Part shown: positions 1 through 12,800 of the stretch, one piece after another
Position numbering within the stretch: position 1 is the first letter of the stretch
Layout of the letters: each line of letters begins with the position of its first letter
Source: Cheilinus undulatus
Lineage: Eukaryota; Chordata; Actinopteri; Labriformes; Labridae
Assembly (NCBI RefSeq): GCF_018320785.1
Contig: NC_054872.1
Location: forward strand, 20,852,769-20,916,768
Length of the DNA stretch: 64,000 nucleotides
Reading direction: 5' to 3'
Made by a program: the position numbers and the translations under genes
The notes under the pieces: model-generated
Database searches by the model: none
Seen by the model: the letters and a program-made list of their open reading frames with translations, nothing else
What the model was told of the DNA's origin: nothing

Positions 1-749
1 CATATCAGATAAACTGTCATGTCAGGCAAGTGTAAAGTTTATACTTAAAGTTTATACTTTTATAAGAAGCTGAGAACACCAAGTGTTTAGTTGGCAATTT
101 CATGTTCATCAATATTTGCAGCCATGTTCATTACAATAGGCACAGGAATAAGTTACACATTTACAATCTATTGGAATACAAATTCCTGCACTCTGTGATA
201 AATTGTTTTTCCACTATTACCATCATGTTCAAGAGGGTTTACTGCTACAGTGAGTTCCTGCATGTCCTGCTGGTTAAGAGGACAAAAGGAGTAGTCTGTA
301 AGAGATGTTGATGCAGAGTCAACTGTTCTTGCCTCATTCGCAGCTTCTGGATAATTGAGTAACAGAAGATGTGCATCTTGAGTGAAAAGCTGCACTGGGG
401 TTCTGTTCTGTTCAGAGGATACTGAATGATTGTTAAATGCAGCTTTAAACTCATTCAGTGTTGTATTCCTGCATAAGCTTGTATAAAGTTGGTCTGGAGA
501 TCTGCAGGACCAAAGCAACTTCAGTAAGGGTTGTTCCTGGTATCAACAAACCCTCGATGTCCTCTTTTGAAATGATGGTACTCCCCTCCTGAGGAAAAAA
601 AAAACAAAAACAAAAAAAGACAGGCTCTTTACTAACCCAGTAACATCTTTTGTCATGCAAAGAGTGTAATTATTACATAGATGCTACCTATGAAAATTCC
701 CTCCTAATACATAAATGCTTATTGGATGTATATGTGTGTATCATATTTG
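1..749 (-). pseudogene. Fragment of an integrase-like gene with a helix-turn-helix
   Basis: On the minus strand, after an acceptor (polypyrimidine then CCTCAG at about 583-600), the reading EGSTIISKEDIEGLL then TTLTEVALVLQISRPTLYKL (about 586-470) resembles the HTH that precedes integrase-like cores in many fish-specific transposon-derived genes. It ends in a stop right after LMQEYNTE. In another frame at about 168-300, NQQDMQELTVAVN resembles the segment that follows in relatives, so frame breaks exist. A decayed copy or a relic exon is likely; the rest of the core would lie beyond the left edge. Nothing else is visible to 749. Confidence 0.35.
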
Positions 750-757
750 ATCTGCAG

Positions 758-1292
758 TAGGGCTCGGTGATTGTGGCAAAAATCTAAATTGCAATTAATT
801 AAAATTTTACATCGATTACAGTTCATCAATGATTATCCCAACCCTGACTTGGTTTGTACTGTAAATATTTATATAATTTTGAAACAAATAGCTGAAAGGA
901 ACATGCAATTGCAAGTTGCTTGAAAAAGTAGAAATTAACAACTTGTATTTCTTGCTAACAAAATGAAGATTTTTTTTTTTTTTACTATTGTATTGAAAGT
1001 AGATATATATAATTTGGTTGCTTGCATAGCATAATCCATTCTGATTTTTAATGGACTGGATGGGAGAGTGTCATGTGACTACTTATTCTTCTTTTGGGTG
1101 TCTGGCAGACTACATGCCTTGCAACACCTGGCTGCATATCACATGACTACACAGCCAGTATGGTGTGTCTAGAGGGATGGTGTATTAGAAGAGGAAGAAT
1201 CACAAGGGAAAATAATTGACACAACACATTTATGTCAGTTAGAGACTCTAAATGTCAGTTTTGATCATTTTTCAATTAATTGCCCAGCGCTA
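758..1292. mobile_element. hAT-type MITE with 8-bp target duplication
   Basis: Ends TAGGGCTCGGTGA... and ...TTGCCCAGCGCTA are imperfect inverted repeats of the common fish type GGGCTGGGCGATTA. They are flanked by ATCTGCAG (750-757) and ATCTGCTG (1293-1300), a 7/8 match and the size typical of hAT. It contains no transposase reading frame. Confidence 0.65.
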
Positions 1293-1392
1293 ATCTGCTG
1301 CATTTTTTGCAGGTAGCAATAAAAGGAAAATTAAGGGTAACAAAACCTTCATCTGGCAAATATTTATTTCTACAGTTTTACTTGCCGATCTC

Positions 1393-1475
1393 AGTGCCGG
1401 GATGGTGGTGGAGAAGCTGGATGTGCTGGTGGCTACTGCTGGAGGTATCTGTGGGCCACCCTGAGATGTGGGGAC
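1393..1475 (-). other. Possible exon of the left-edge gene
   Basis: On the minus strand TCTTCTTTCAG precedes an open Pro/Ser/Thr-rich stretch (VPTSQGGPQIPPAVATSTSS...) that ends GGCAA|GTAAAAC. Both splice signals are good. The phase does not directly match the HTH exon downstream, so an intermediate exon would be needed or the piece is unrelated. Confidence 0.25.
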
Positions 1476-2303
1476 CTGAAAGAAGAGCCCATACTTTAAA
1501 TATCAGCCTGAGTGGCAAAAGACACTCAGCCTTGTCTGTCTTTGTTACTATGCCTTAATCAATCAATAACTGTGTTGTGCATGCTGATGAACACTTGTCT
1601 AAATTTTCATCCAATAGTTGAAGGTGAAGTAGTTTGATGTGACTTAACCTGGATGTTTCATTAATTTTGAATCTAATCTCACTCTGCAATGGGCAGTGGT
1701 TTACACGGATAAAGGTTTTCAGTGTTCTGCCCTCTGCAGTTAGACTCAGAGGGACCAGGTCTGGCTGTTCTGGAAAATTTCATCATTGTAATACAGGTTA
1801 TATTCCCGTAGCCACTGTGGTTGTCCTTACCTGGACAATCAGACTGTCCCCACCTGTCTCTCTCCCTGCCTGTTGCACTCTCACACATCCTCATTCCAGT
1901 TACATGTAGCTAATATTATTCAATGGTTACATTAGTGGGACTAAAACAAAACTTTTTGTTAATTTCGGGCCCTGACAGGAAGACAAAGAGAGCTAGTGAC
2001 GAAGATAAGCTAACGCACTTAGCCAGGTAAAGCTGCAGCTCAGACCTCTCTTCACCTCTATTTTTAGGAGACTACAGGCTGCAGCTAAACAGTCTTAAAT
2101 GATGCCCGTTACAATGCCCCACTACAAAACATTATCTCTCATCATGCACTCATTCATATGCTACAAAGGAAAGATTTAACTGGCGCTACAAAACGCTAGC
2201 CTATCCGCCAGCTAGCTAGGTCGCATCCGCGCCACTCACACACACAGTAAGGTTAGCTTTGGTATAAAGATGGAGAAATAAGTTAAGACTGTAACCACTT
2301 TAC

Positions 2304-2470
2304 TTCCCGTTAATGATGTTGACGATGCGGGTTGAACTACCCCTTGAAGAGCAGCCCGCACACCCGCTATCACCGCCCGTTCAATGTCCCCTATCGGGAG
2401 GGAAGCAGACATGTTTGTATCTGCTTGCCGGTCAGTGGTAGGGGCGTGGCTTTGCGCCTGTTGGAGCAAC
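2304..2470 (-). other. CpG-rich patch with possible first exon
   Basis: The stretch 2160-2480 is rich in CpG compared with its surroundings. On the minus strand an ATG at 2412 opens MSASLPIGDIERAVIAGVRA... for 36 codons and ends ACGGGAA|GTAAAG, a good donor. It could be the start of the left-edge integrase-like gene. The function of the encoded peptide is not recognised. Confidence 0.35.
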
Positions 2471-2479
2471 GTTCAAGGG

Positions 2480-3130
2480 GCGTGGAATGACATCATTTGC
2501 ATTTTTCCTAAATATTTAGCTTTACATTTAGCTTTTCTCGATATATATAGAAACTTTCTGATGGTAGTTGCAATGTCAATAACACAGCAGCCTGCAGTCA
2601 CACCTGGCTCTTAAAGGGAATGAGAGCTGACACTGCCGATTGGTCTGATTCAGTTTGACCACAGAGCACACCGATTTTTATAATTAATGGACACAGTTTA
2701 ACTTCTCTGTGCCCCAACTTTACTTGACTGGGCACCAAGTTTGTTTGCCATGTTACTTGTAAAATATATGCTCTTACATGCTCCAGTTGGAGGACCTACT
2801 CTTTAACACATCTATGTTATACATCTCAGTAATATCTTTATCCAGCTTCAGTAGTATAACAATTGTTTTTGAACCTCTTTACCCCCCCAAAAAAACCAAA
2901 AACATACAAGTATTTCTTTAACCATAAAAAATTAAGCCATTGTTACACAAGTAACTTGCATTTTGCATGAGTGAACTTTATTTGAAGCAGCAGTACATTA
3001 ACTTGGCCCCATACATTGTAGTATAATCACCAGCATTGCAAAGAACACCTCATTTAACTGTTTAACACCAACAGGAAAATTGTTACATTAATTTTAGGGT
3101 TAATTATAGTGGACACAGACCAACAGTTTT
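2480..3130. other. Intergenic, nothing recognised
   Basis: AT-rich sequence between the CpG patch and the lectin gene 3' end. Contains short C and A runs near 2883-2895. No gene, hairpin or known repeat seen. Confidence 0.5.
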
Positions 3131-3135
3131 GATAA

Positions 3136-3141
3136 TTTATT
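3136..3141 (-). terminator. Candidate polyadenylation signal of the lectin gene
   Basis: AATAAA on the minus strand, about 90 nt after the stop codon at 3231. A second AATAAA at 2983-2978 is an alternative. Choice between them cannot be made from sequence alone. Confidence 0.5.
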
Positions 3142-3230
3142 AAAGGAAAAGATGCAATAGCAGGCAAATATTAGCTTTAAAATTGCAAACTGGTGCTCAA
3201 TATTATCAAGACTAACAAACTGTTTGAGAC

Positions 3231-3872
3231 TCAGATGCAAACATATTCCTCTGAATCATTCTCAGTTTCAATCCCAGTCACTTTCACCTCACACAGACTC
3301 AGGGACTGAACTTTGTCTGGGATCACAATGTTGATGTACTGGCCTTTCATTCCATCACACAAGAAAGTTTTGGACTCCCCTGGTTCGAGTGTTGAGATCA
3401 CAGTGCATCTGAAGAATACAAGAAGATCTACCATTAGGGTACAAAAGTATCTCATTCTATGGGTTCTTATATTTTAATGTGTAGAATGGTTAATAAAGGA
3501 CAAAAAAATCTGTTCTGTAAGGTCTTCTTCTGCAATTTTATAACCAAGACAGATTGAACATTATTTTTTGTAGATTTCTGTAAAGCTACCTGGGATTAAC
3601 GTTGCCATTGTAATCAAGTGAATCTCCAATGCGAATCTCCGCACCATTGATCCTCTTGTGGCAACAATCTCTTCTGTTGGTGATGGTGACAGAGTTGATC
3701 TCATATCTCTTGCCCAGGTCTAATCTCCACCAAGGATTTTCTTCTTGTTTAGTGAGTGTACAAGAGCGCTGAGCCCACTTGCTATCACTGTTCCCATCAA
3801 TGGCCCTTTCAGGGACACCTTTCCTATGAATGGATGACTGAGTAGCGGTCCCTCCTCTAGCAATATTTGGAG
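3231..3872 (-). CDS. F-type lectin domain 14, diverged C-terminal domain (exons 3590-3872 and 3231-3408)
   Basis: Exon A is 283 bp (four codons shorter than array copies) and exon B 178 bp including stop. The join gives [18 protein letters not shown]. The loop is kept (RRDCCHKR), but the motif's His is replaced by Leu (CTLTKQ), 26 residues before the loop, so classical fucose binding is doubtful. The end, [11 protein letters not shown], supplies an extra Cys close to the terminus that array domains lack, possibly for chain linkage. The clear divergence from the array marks it as the ancestral downstream half of a smaller gene. Confidence 0.85.
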
Positions 3873-6800
3873 CTGGACAAAGATATAAAATGTCTTGTTG
3901 AGAATTGTTTGTAGAAGGCACAGAGGTATTCAAACATGAGGCACCATGAAACAGGTGATAATGTGATTGAGTCTTCACTGACATTGGATGCTTCTGTGTT
4001 CAATATTATATATACTTCAAGTTACCAGTTGAAGGAGTGTCTTGTGTTGGTTCACCAGTCACCTCCACCTCACACAGAGTCAGGAATTCTTTTCTGTCTG
4101 GAATCACAACGTTGATGTACCGTCCCACCATTCCATTACATTTGAAGGTTTTGGTCTCCCCTGGTCCCATCTTGTCAATCTTAACACATCTGCAAACATG
4201 CGGTACAGAGAAAATGCATTACTTACATGAAAAGCTTTATTTAGGTTCTCTGGAGCTGTTCACACATCAATCTCATGGCTTAATGGGGTCACTAATTCTG
4301 GCCACATGACAATTTTTCTTCTTTATGGGCACAAAAGAAGGGAAGCCTTTATTAGATTGTAATGTTTCTACTTCTCAGCTAGACATGATTCCTTCCATTG
4401 GTCCATTTCAGTTCTACCACTGGTGCTTATGTCTGTGGTGCCCACTTGCTGCAGTTTAACCTTGTGGTTTCTTTAGAAAGTAATTGATCAGGCAGAAGTT
4501 CATGGATCCACAGACCACACATGTGGCCAGAGCGTGGGATCAGATCCCAAGGCTCAGGGATCAACTGTGGTCTGTTTAGTCTGATACTTTTAAAGCAGTA
4601 CTCATACAGCAGGTTGTAGAGGTGTAAAACTTTGTTGACCTACATGGGATTGGCATTGCCATTGTCATCAAGTGAATTCCCAATGTGGATCTCCGCACCC
4701 TTGATCCTCTCGTGGCAGCAATCTCCTCTGTTGGTGATGGTGACAGTGTTGATCTTGTACTCCCTCTTGAGGTCCAATCTCCACCATGGAACATTGTCTT
4801 TTTTTGTGTGGGTACAGAGGCCCTTTGTCATGATGGTTTCCAGAATTCCATCTATAGCCCTTTCAGGACCTGCAAGTCCATGGGAAGTCTTTCTAGTGGA
4901 TGACTGAGTAGCTGTCCCTCCTCTAGCAATATTTGGAGCTGGACAAAGATATAAAATGTCTTGTTGAGAATTGTTTGTAGAAGGCACAGAGGTATTCAAA
5001 CATGAGGCACCATGAAACAGGTGATAATGTGATTGAGTCTTCACTGACATTGGATGCTTCTGTGTTCAATATTATATATACTTCAAGTTACCAGTTGAAG
5101 GAGTGTCTTGTGTTGGTTCACCAGTCACCTCCACCTCACACAGAGTCAGGAATTCTTTTCTGTCTGGAATCACAACGTTGATGTACCGTCCCACCATTCC
5201 ATTACATTTGAAGGTTTTGGTCTCCTGGTCCCATCTTGTCAATCTTAACACATCTGCAAACATGCGGTACAGAGAAAATGCATTACTTACATGAAAAGCT
5301 TTATTTAGTTTCTCTGGAGCTGTTCACACATCAATCTCATGGCTTAATGGGGTCACTAATTCTGGCCAAATGACAATTTTTCTTCTTTATGGGCACAAAA
5401 GAAGGGAAGCCTTTATTAGATTGTAATGTTTCTACTTCTCAGCCAGACATGATTCCTTCCATTGGTCCATTTCAGTTCTACCACTGGTGCTTATGTCTGT
5501 GGTGCCCACTTGCTGCAGTTTAACCTTGTGGTTTCTTTAGAAAGTAATTGATCAGGCAGAAGTTCATGGATCCACAGACCACACATGTGGCCAGAGCGTG
5601 GGATCAGATCCCAAGGCTCAGGGATCAACTGTGGTCTGTTTAGTCTGATACTTTTAAAGCAGTACTCATACAGCAGGTTGTAGAGGTGTAAAACTTTGTT
5701 GACCTACATGGGATTGGCATTGCCATTGTCATCAAGTGAATTCCCAATGTGGATCTCCGCACCCTTGATCCTCTCGTGGCAGCAATCTCCTCTGTTGGTG
5801 ATGGTGACAGTGTTGATCTTGTACTCCTCTTGAGGTCCAATCTCCACCATGGAACATTGTCTTTTTGTGTGGGTACAGAGGCCCTTTGTCATGATGGTTT
5901 CCAGAATTCCATCTATAGCCCTTTCAGGACCTGCAAGTCCATGGGAAGTCTTTCTAGTGGATGACTGAGTAGCTGTCCCTCCTCTAGCAATATTTGGAGC
6001 TGGACAAAGATATAAAATGTCTTGTTGAGAATTGTTTGTAGAAGGCACAGAGGTATTCAAACATGAGGCACCATGAAACAGGTGATAATGTGATTGAGTC
6101 TTCACTGACATTGGATGCTTCTGTGTTCAATATTATATATACTTCAAGTTACCAGTTGAAGGAGTGTCTTGTGTTGGTTCACCAGTCACCTCCACCTCAC
6201 ACAGAGTCAGGAATTCTTTTCTGTCTGGAATCACAACGTTGATGTACCGTCCCACCATTCCATTACATTTGAAGGTTTTGGTCTCCCTGGTCCCATCTTG
6301 TCAATCTTAACACATCTGCAAACATGCGGTACAGAGAAAATGCATTACTTACATGAAAAGCTTTATTTAGTTTCTCTGGAGCTGTTCACACATCAATCTC
6401 ATGGCTTAATGGGGTCACTAATTCTGGCCAAATGACAATTTTTCTTCTTTATGGGCACAAAAGAAGGGAAGCCTTTATTAGATTGTAATGTTTCTACTTC
6501 TCAGCTAGACATGATTCCTTCCATTGGTCCATTTCAGTTCTACCACTGGTGCTTATGTCTGTGGTGCCCACTTGCTGCAGTTTAACCTTGTGGTTTCTTT
6601 AGAAAGTAATTGATCAGGCAGAAGTTCATGGATCCACAGACCACACATGTGGCCAGAGCGTGGGATCAGATCCCAAGGCTCAGGGATCAACTGTGGTCTG
6701 TTTAGTCTGATACTTTTAAAGCAGTACTCATACAGCAGGTTGTAGAGGTGTAAAACTTTGTTGACCTACATGGGATTGGCATTGCCATTGTCATCAAGTG

Positions 6801-9800
6801 AATTCCCAATGTGGATCTCCGCACCCTTGATCCTCTCGTGGCAGCAATCTCCTCTGTTGGTGATGGTGACAGTGTTGATCTTGTACTCCCTCTTGAGGTC
6901 CAATCTCCACCATGGAACATTGTCTTTTTTTGTGTGGGTACAGAGGCCCTTTGTCATGATGGTTTCCAGAATTCCATCTATAGCCCTTTCAGGACCTGCA
7001 AGTCCATGGGAAGTCTTTCTAGTGGATGACTGAGTAGCTGTCCCTCCTCTAGCAATATTTGGAGCTGGACAAAGATATAAAATGTCTTGTTGAGAATTGT
7101 TTGTAGAAGGCACAGAGGTATTCAAACATGAGGCACCATGAAACAGGTGATAATGTGATTGAGTCTTCACTGACATTGGATGCTTCTGTGTTCAATATTA
7201 TATATACTTCAAGTTACCAGTTGAAGGAGTGTCTTGTGTTGGTTCACCAGTCACCTCCACCTCACACAGAGTCAGGAATTCTTTTCTGTCTGGAATCACA
7301 ACGTTGATGTACCGTCCCACCATTCCATTACATTTGAAGGTTTTGGTCTCCCCTGGTCCCATCTTGTCAATCTTAACACATCTGCAAACATGCGGTACAG
7401 AGAAAATGCATTACTTACATGAAAAGCTTTATTTAGGTTCTCTGGAGCTGTTCACACATCAATCTCATGGCTTAATGGGGTCACTAATTCTGGCCACATG
7501 ACAATTTTTCTTCTTTATGGGCACAAAAGAAGGGAAGCCTTTATTAGATTGTAATGTTTCTACTTCTCAGCCAGACATGATTCCTTCCATTGGTCCATTT
7601 CAGTTCTACCACTGGTGCTTATGTCTGTGGTGCCCACTTGCTGCAGTTTAACCTTGTGGTTTCTTTAGAAAGTAATTGATCAGGCAGAAGTTCATGGATC
7701 CACAGACCACACATGTGGCCAGAGCGTGGGATCAGATCCCAAGGCTCAGGGATCAACTGTGGTCTGTTTAGTCTGATACTTTTAAAGCAGTACTCATACA
7801 GCAGGTTGTAGAGGTGTAAAACTTTGTTGACCTACATGGGATTGGCATTGCCATTGTCATCAAGTGAATTCCCAATGTGGATCTCCGCACCCTTGATCCT
7901 CTCGTGGCAGCAATCTCCTCTGTTGGTGATGGTGACAGTGTTGATCTTGTACTCCCTCTTGAGGTCCAATCTCCACCATGGAACATTGTCTTTTTTTGTG
8001 TGGGTACAGAGGCCCTTTGTCATGATGGTTTCCAGAATTCCATCTATAGCCCTTTCAGGACCTGCAAGTCCATGGGAAGTCTTTCTAGTGGATGACTGAG
8101 TAGCTGTCCCTCCTCTAGCAATATTTGGAGCTGGACAAAGATATAAAATGTCTTGTTGAGAATTGTTTGTAGAAGGCACAGAGGTATTCAAACATGAGGC
8201 ACCATGAAACAGGTGATAATGTGATTGAGTCTTCACTGACATTGGATGCTTCTGTGTTCAATATTATATATACTTCAAGTTACCAGTTGAAGGAGTGTCT
8301 TGTGTTGGTTCACCAGTCACCTCCACCTCACACAGAGTCAGGAATTCTTTTCTGTCTGGAATCACAACGTTGATGTACCGTCCCACCATTCCATTACATT
8401 TGAAGGTTTTGGTCTCCCCTGGTCCCATCTTGTCAATCTTAACACATCTGCAAACATGCGGTACAGAGAAAATGCATTACTTACATGAAAAGCTTTATTT
8501 AGTTTCTCTGGAGCTGTTCACACATCAATCTCATGGCTTAATGGGGTCACTAATTCTGGCCAAATGACAATTTTTCTTCTTTATGGGCACAAAAGAAGGG
8601 AAGCCTTTATTAGACTGTAATGTTTCTACTTCTCAGCCAGACATGATTCCTTCCATTGGTACATTTCAGTTCTACCACTGGTGCTTATGTCTGTGGTGCC
8701 CACTTGCTGCAGTTTAACCTTGTGGTTTCTTTAGAAAGTAATTGATCAGGCAGAAGTTCATGGATCCACAGACCACACATGTGGCCAGAGCGTGGGATCA
8801 GATCCCAAGGCTCAGGGATCAACTGTGGTCTGTTTAGTCTGATACTTTTAAAGCAGTACTCATACAGCAGGTTGTAGAGGTGTAAAACTTTGTTGACCTA
8901 CATGGGATTGGCATTGCCATTGTCATCAAGTGAATTCCCAATGTGGATCTCCGCACTTGATCCTCTCGTGGCAGCAATCTCCTCTGTTGGTGATGGTGAC
9001 AGTGTTGATCTTGTACTCCCTCTTGAGGTCCAATCTCCACCATGGAACATTGTCTTTTTTTGTGTGGGTACAGAGGCCCTTTGTCATGATGGTTTCCAGA
9101 ATTCCATCTATAGCCCTTTCAGGACCTGCAAGTCCATGGGAAGTCTTTCTAGTGGATGACTGAGTAGCTGTCCCTCCTCTAGCAATATTTGGAGCTGGAC
9201 AAAGATATAAAATGTCTTGTTGAGAATTGTTTGTAGAAGGCACAGAGGTATTCAAACATGAGGCACCATGAAACAGGTGATAATGTGATTGAGTCTTCAC
9301 TGACATTGGATGCTTCTGTGTTCAATATTATATATACTTCAAGTTACCAGTTGAAGGAGTGTCTTGTGTTGGTTCACCAGTCACCTCCACCTCACACAGA
9401 GTCAGGAATTCTTTTCTGTCTGGAATCACAACGTTGATGTACCGTCCCACCATTCCATTACATTTGAAGGTTTTGGTCTCCCCTGGTCCCATCTTGTCAA
9501 TCTTAACACATCTGCAAACATGCGGTACAGAGAAAATGCATTACTTACATGAAAAGCTTTATTTAGTTTCTCTGGAGCTGTTCACACATCAATCTCATGG
9601 CTTAATGGGGTCACTAATTCTGGCCAAATGACAATTTTTCTTCTTTATGGGCACAAAAGAAGGGAAGCCTTTATTAGATTGTAATGTTTCTACTTCTCAG
9701 CCAGACATGATTCCTTCCATTGGTCCATTTCAGTTCTACCACTGGTGCTTATGTCTGTGGTGCCCACTTGCTGCAGTTTAACCTTGTGGTTTCTTTAGAA

Positions 9801-12800
9801 AGTAATTGATCAGGCAGAAGTTCATGGATCCACAGACCACACATGTGGCCAGAGCGTGGGATCAGATCCCAAGGCTCAGGGATCAACTGTGGTCTGTTTA
9901 GTCTGATACTTTTAAAGCAGTACTCATACAGCAGGTTGTAGAGGTGTAAAACTTTGTTGACCTACATGGGATTGGCATTGCCATTGTCATCAAGTGAATT
10001 CCCAATGTGGATCTCCGCACCCTTGATCCTCTCGTGGCAGCAATCTCCTCTGTTGGTGATGGTGACAGTGTTGATCTTGTACTCCTCTCTGAGGTCCAAT
10101 CTCCACCATGGAACATTGTCTTTTAGTGTGTGTACCGAGGCCCTTTGTCATGATGGTTTCCAGAATTCCATCTATAGCCCTTTCAGGACCTGCAAGTCCA
10201 TGGGAAGTCTTTCTAGTGGATGACTGAGTAGCTGTCCCTCCTCTAGCAATATTTGGAGCTGGACAAAGATATAAAATGTCTTGTTGAGAATTGTTTGTAG
10301 AAGGCACAGAGGTATTCAAACATGAGGCACCATGAAACAGGTGATAATGTGATTGAGTCTTCACTGACATTGGATGCTTCTGTGTTCAATATTATATATA
10401 CTTCAAGTTACCAGTTGAAGGAGTGTCTTGTGTTGGTTCACCAGTCACCTCCACCTCACACAGAGTCAGGAATTCTTTTCTGTCTGGAATCACAACGTTG
10501 ATGTACCGTCCCACCATTCCATTACATTTGAAGGTTTTGGTCTCCTGGTCCCATCTTGTCAATCTTAACACATCTGCAAACATGCGGTACAGAGAAAATG
10601 CATTACTTACATGAAAAGCTTTATTTAGTTTCTCTGGAGCTGTTCACACATCAATCTCATGGCTTAATGGGGTCACTAATTCTGGCCAAATGACAATTTT
10701 TCTTCTTTATGGGCACAAAAGAAGGGAAGCCTTTATTAGATTGTAATGTTTCTACTTCTCAGCCAGACATGATTCCTTCCATTGGTCCATTTCAGTTCTA
10801 CCACTGGTGCTTATGTCTGTGGTGCCCACTTGCTGCAGTTTAACCTTGTGGTTTCTTTAGAAAGTAATTGATCAGGCAGAAGTTCATGGATCCACAGACC
10901 ACACATGTGGCCAGAGCGTGGGATCAGATCCCAAGGCTCAGGGATCAACTGTGGTCTGTTTAGTCTGATACTTTTAAAGCAGTACTCATACAGCAGGTTG
11001 TAGAGGTGTAAAACTTTGTTGACCTACATGGGATTGGCATTGCCATTGTCATCAAGTGAATTCCCAATGTGGATCTCCGCACTTGATCCTCTCGTGGCAG
11101 CAATCTCCTCTGTTGGTGATGGTGACAGTGTTGATCTTGTACTCCTCTTGAGGTCCAATCTCCACCATGGAACATTGTCTTTTTTTGTGTGGGTACAGAG
11201 GCCCTTTGTCATGATGGTTTCCAGAATTCCATCTATAGCCCTTTCAGGACCTGCAAGTCCATGGGAAGTCTTTCTAGTGGATGACTGAGTAGCTGTCCCT
11301 CCTCTAGCAATATTTGGAGCTGGACAAAGATATAAAATGTCTTGTTGAGAATTGTTTGTAGAAGGCACAGAGGTATTCAAACATGAGGCACCATGAAACA
11401 GGTGATAATGTGATTGAGTCTTCACTGACATTGGATGCTTCTGTGTTCAATATTATATATACTTCAAGTTACCAGTTGAAGGAGTGTCTTGTGTTGGTTC
11501 ACCAGTCACCTCCACCTCACACAGAGTCAGGAATTCTTTTCTGTCTGGAATCACAACGTTGATGTACCGTCCCACCATTCCATTACATTTGAAGGTTTTG
11601 GTCTCCCTGGTCCCATCTTGTCAATCTTAACACATCTGCAAACATGCGGTACAGAGAAAATGCATTACTTACATGAAAAGCTTTATTTAGGTTTCTCTGG
11701 AGCTGTTCACACATCAATCTCATGGCTTAATGGGGTCACTAATTCTGGCCACATGACAATTTTTCTTCTTTATGGGCACAAAAGAAGGGAAGCCTTTATT
11801 AGATTGTAATGTTTCTACTTCTCAGCTAGACATGATTCCTTCCATTGGTCCATTTCAGTTCTACCACTGGTGCTTATGTCTGTGGTGCCCACTTGCTGCA
11901 GTTTAACCTTGTGGTTTCTTTAGAAAGTAATTGATCAGGCAGAAGTTCATGGATCCACGGACCACACATGTGGCCAGAGCGTGGGATCAGATCCCAAGGC
12001 TCAGGATCAACTGTGGTCTGTTTAGTCTGATACTTTTAAAGCAGTACTCATACAGCAGGTTGTAGAGGTGTAAAACTTTGTTGACCTACATGGGATTGGC
12101 ATTGCCATTGTCATCAAGTGAATACCCAATGTGGAAATCCGAACCCTTGATCCTCTCGAGTAAGAAAACTCCACTGTTGGTTATGGTGACAGTGTTTATA
12201 TTGTACTCCTCTTGAGGTCCCAATCTCCACCATGGAACATTGTCTTTTTGTGTGTGGTACAGAGGCCCTTTGTCATGATGGTTTCCAGAATTCCATCTAT
12301 AGCCCTTTCAGGACCTGCAAGTCCATGGGAAGTCTTTCTAGTGGATGACTGAGTAGCTGTCCCTCCTCTAGCAATATTTGGAGCTGGACAAAGATATAAA
12401 ATGTCTTGTTGAGAATTGTTTGTAGAAGGCACAGAGGTATTCAAACATGAGGCACCATGAAACAGGTGATAATGTGATTGAGTCTTCACTGACATTGGAT
12501 GCTTCTGTGTTCAATATTATATATACTTCAAGTTACCAGTTGAAGGAGTGTCTTGTGTTGGTTCACCAGTCACCTCCTCACACAGAGTCAGGAATTCTTT
12601 TCTGTCTGGAATCACAACGTTGATGTACCGTCCCACCATTCCATTACATTTGAAGGTTTTGGTCTCCCCTGGTCCCATCTTGTCAATCTTAACACATCTG
12701 CAAACATGCGGTACAGAGAAAATGCATTACTTACATGAAAAGCTTTATTTAGGTTCTCTGGAGCTGTTCACACATCAATCTCATGGCTTAATGGGGTCAC

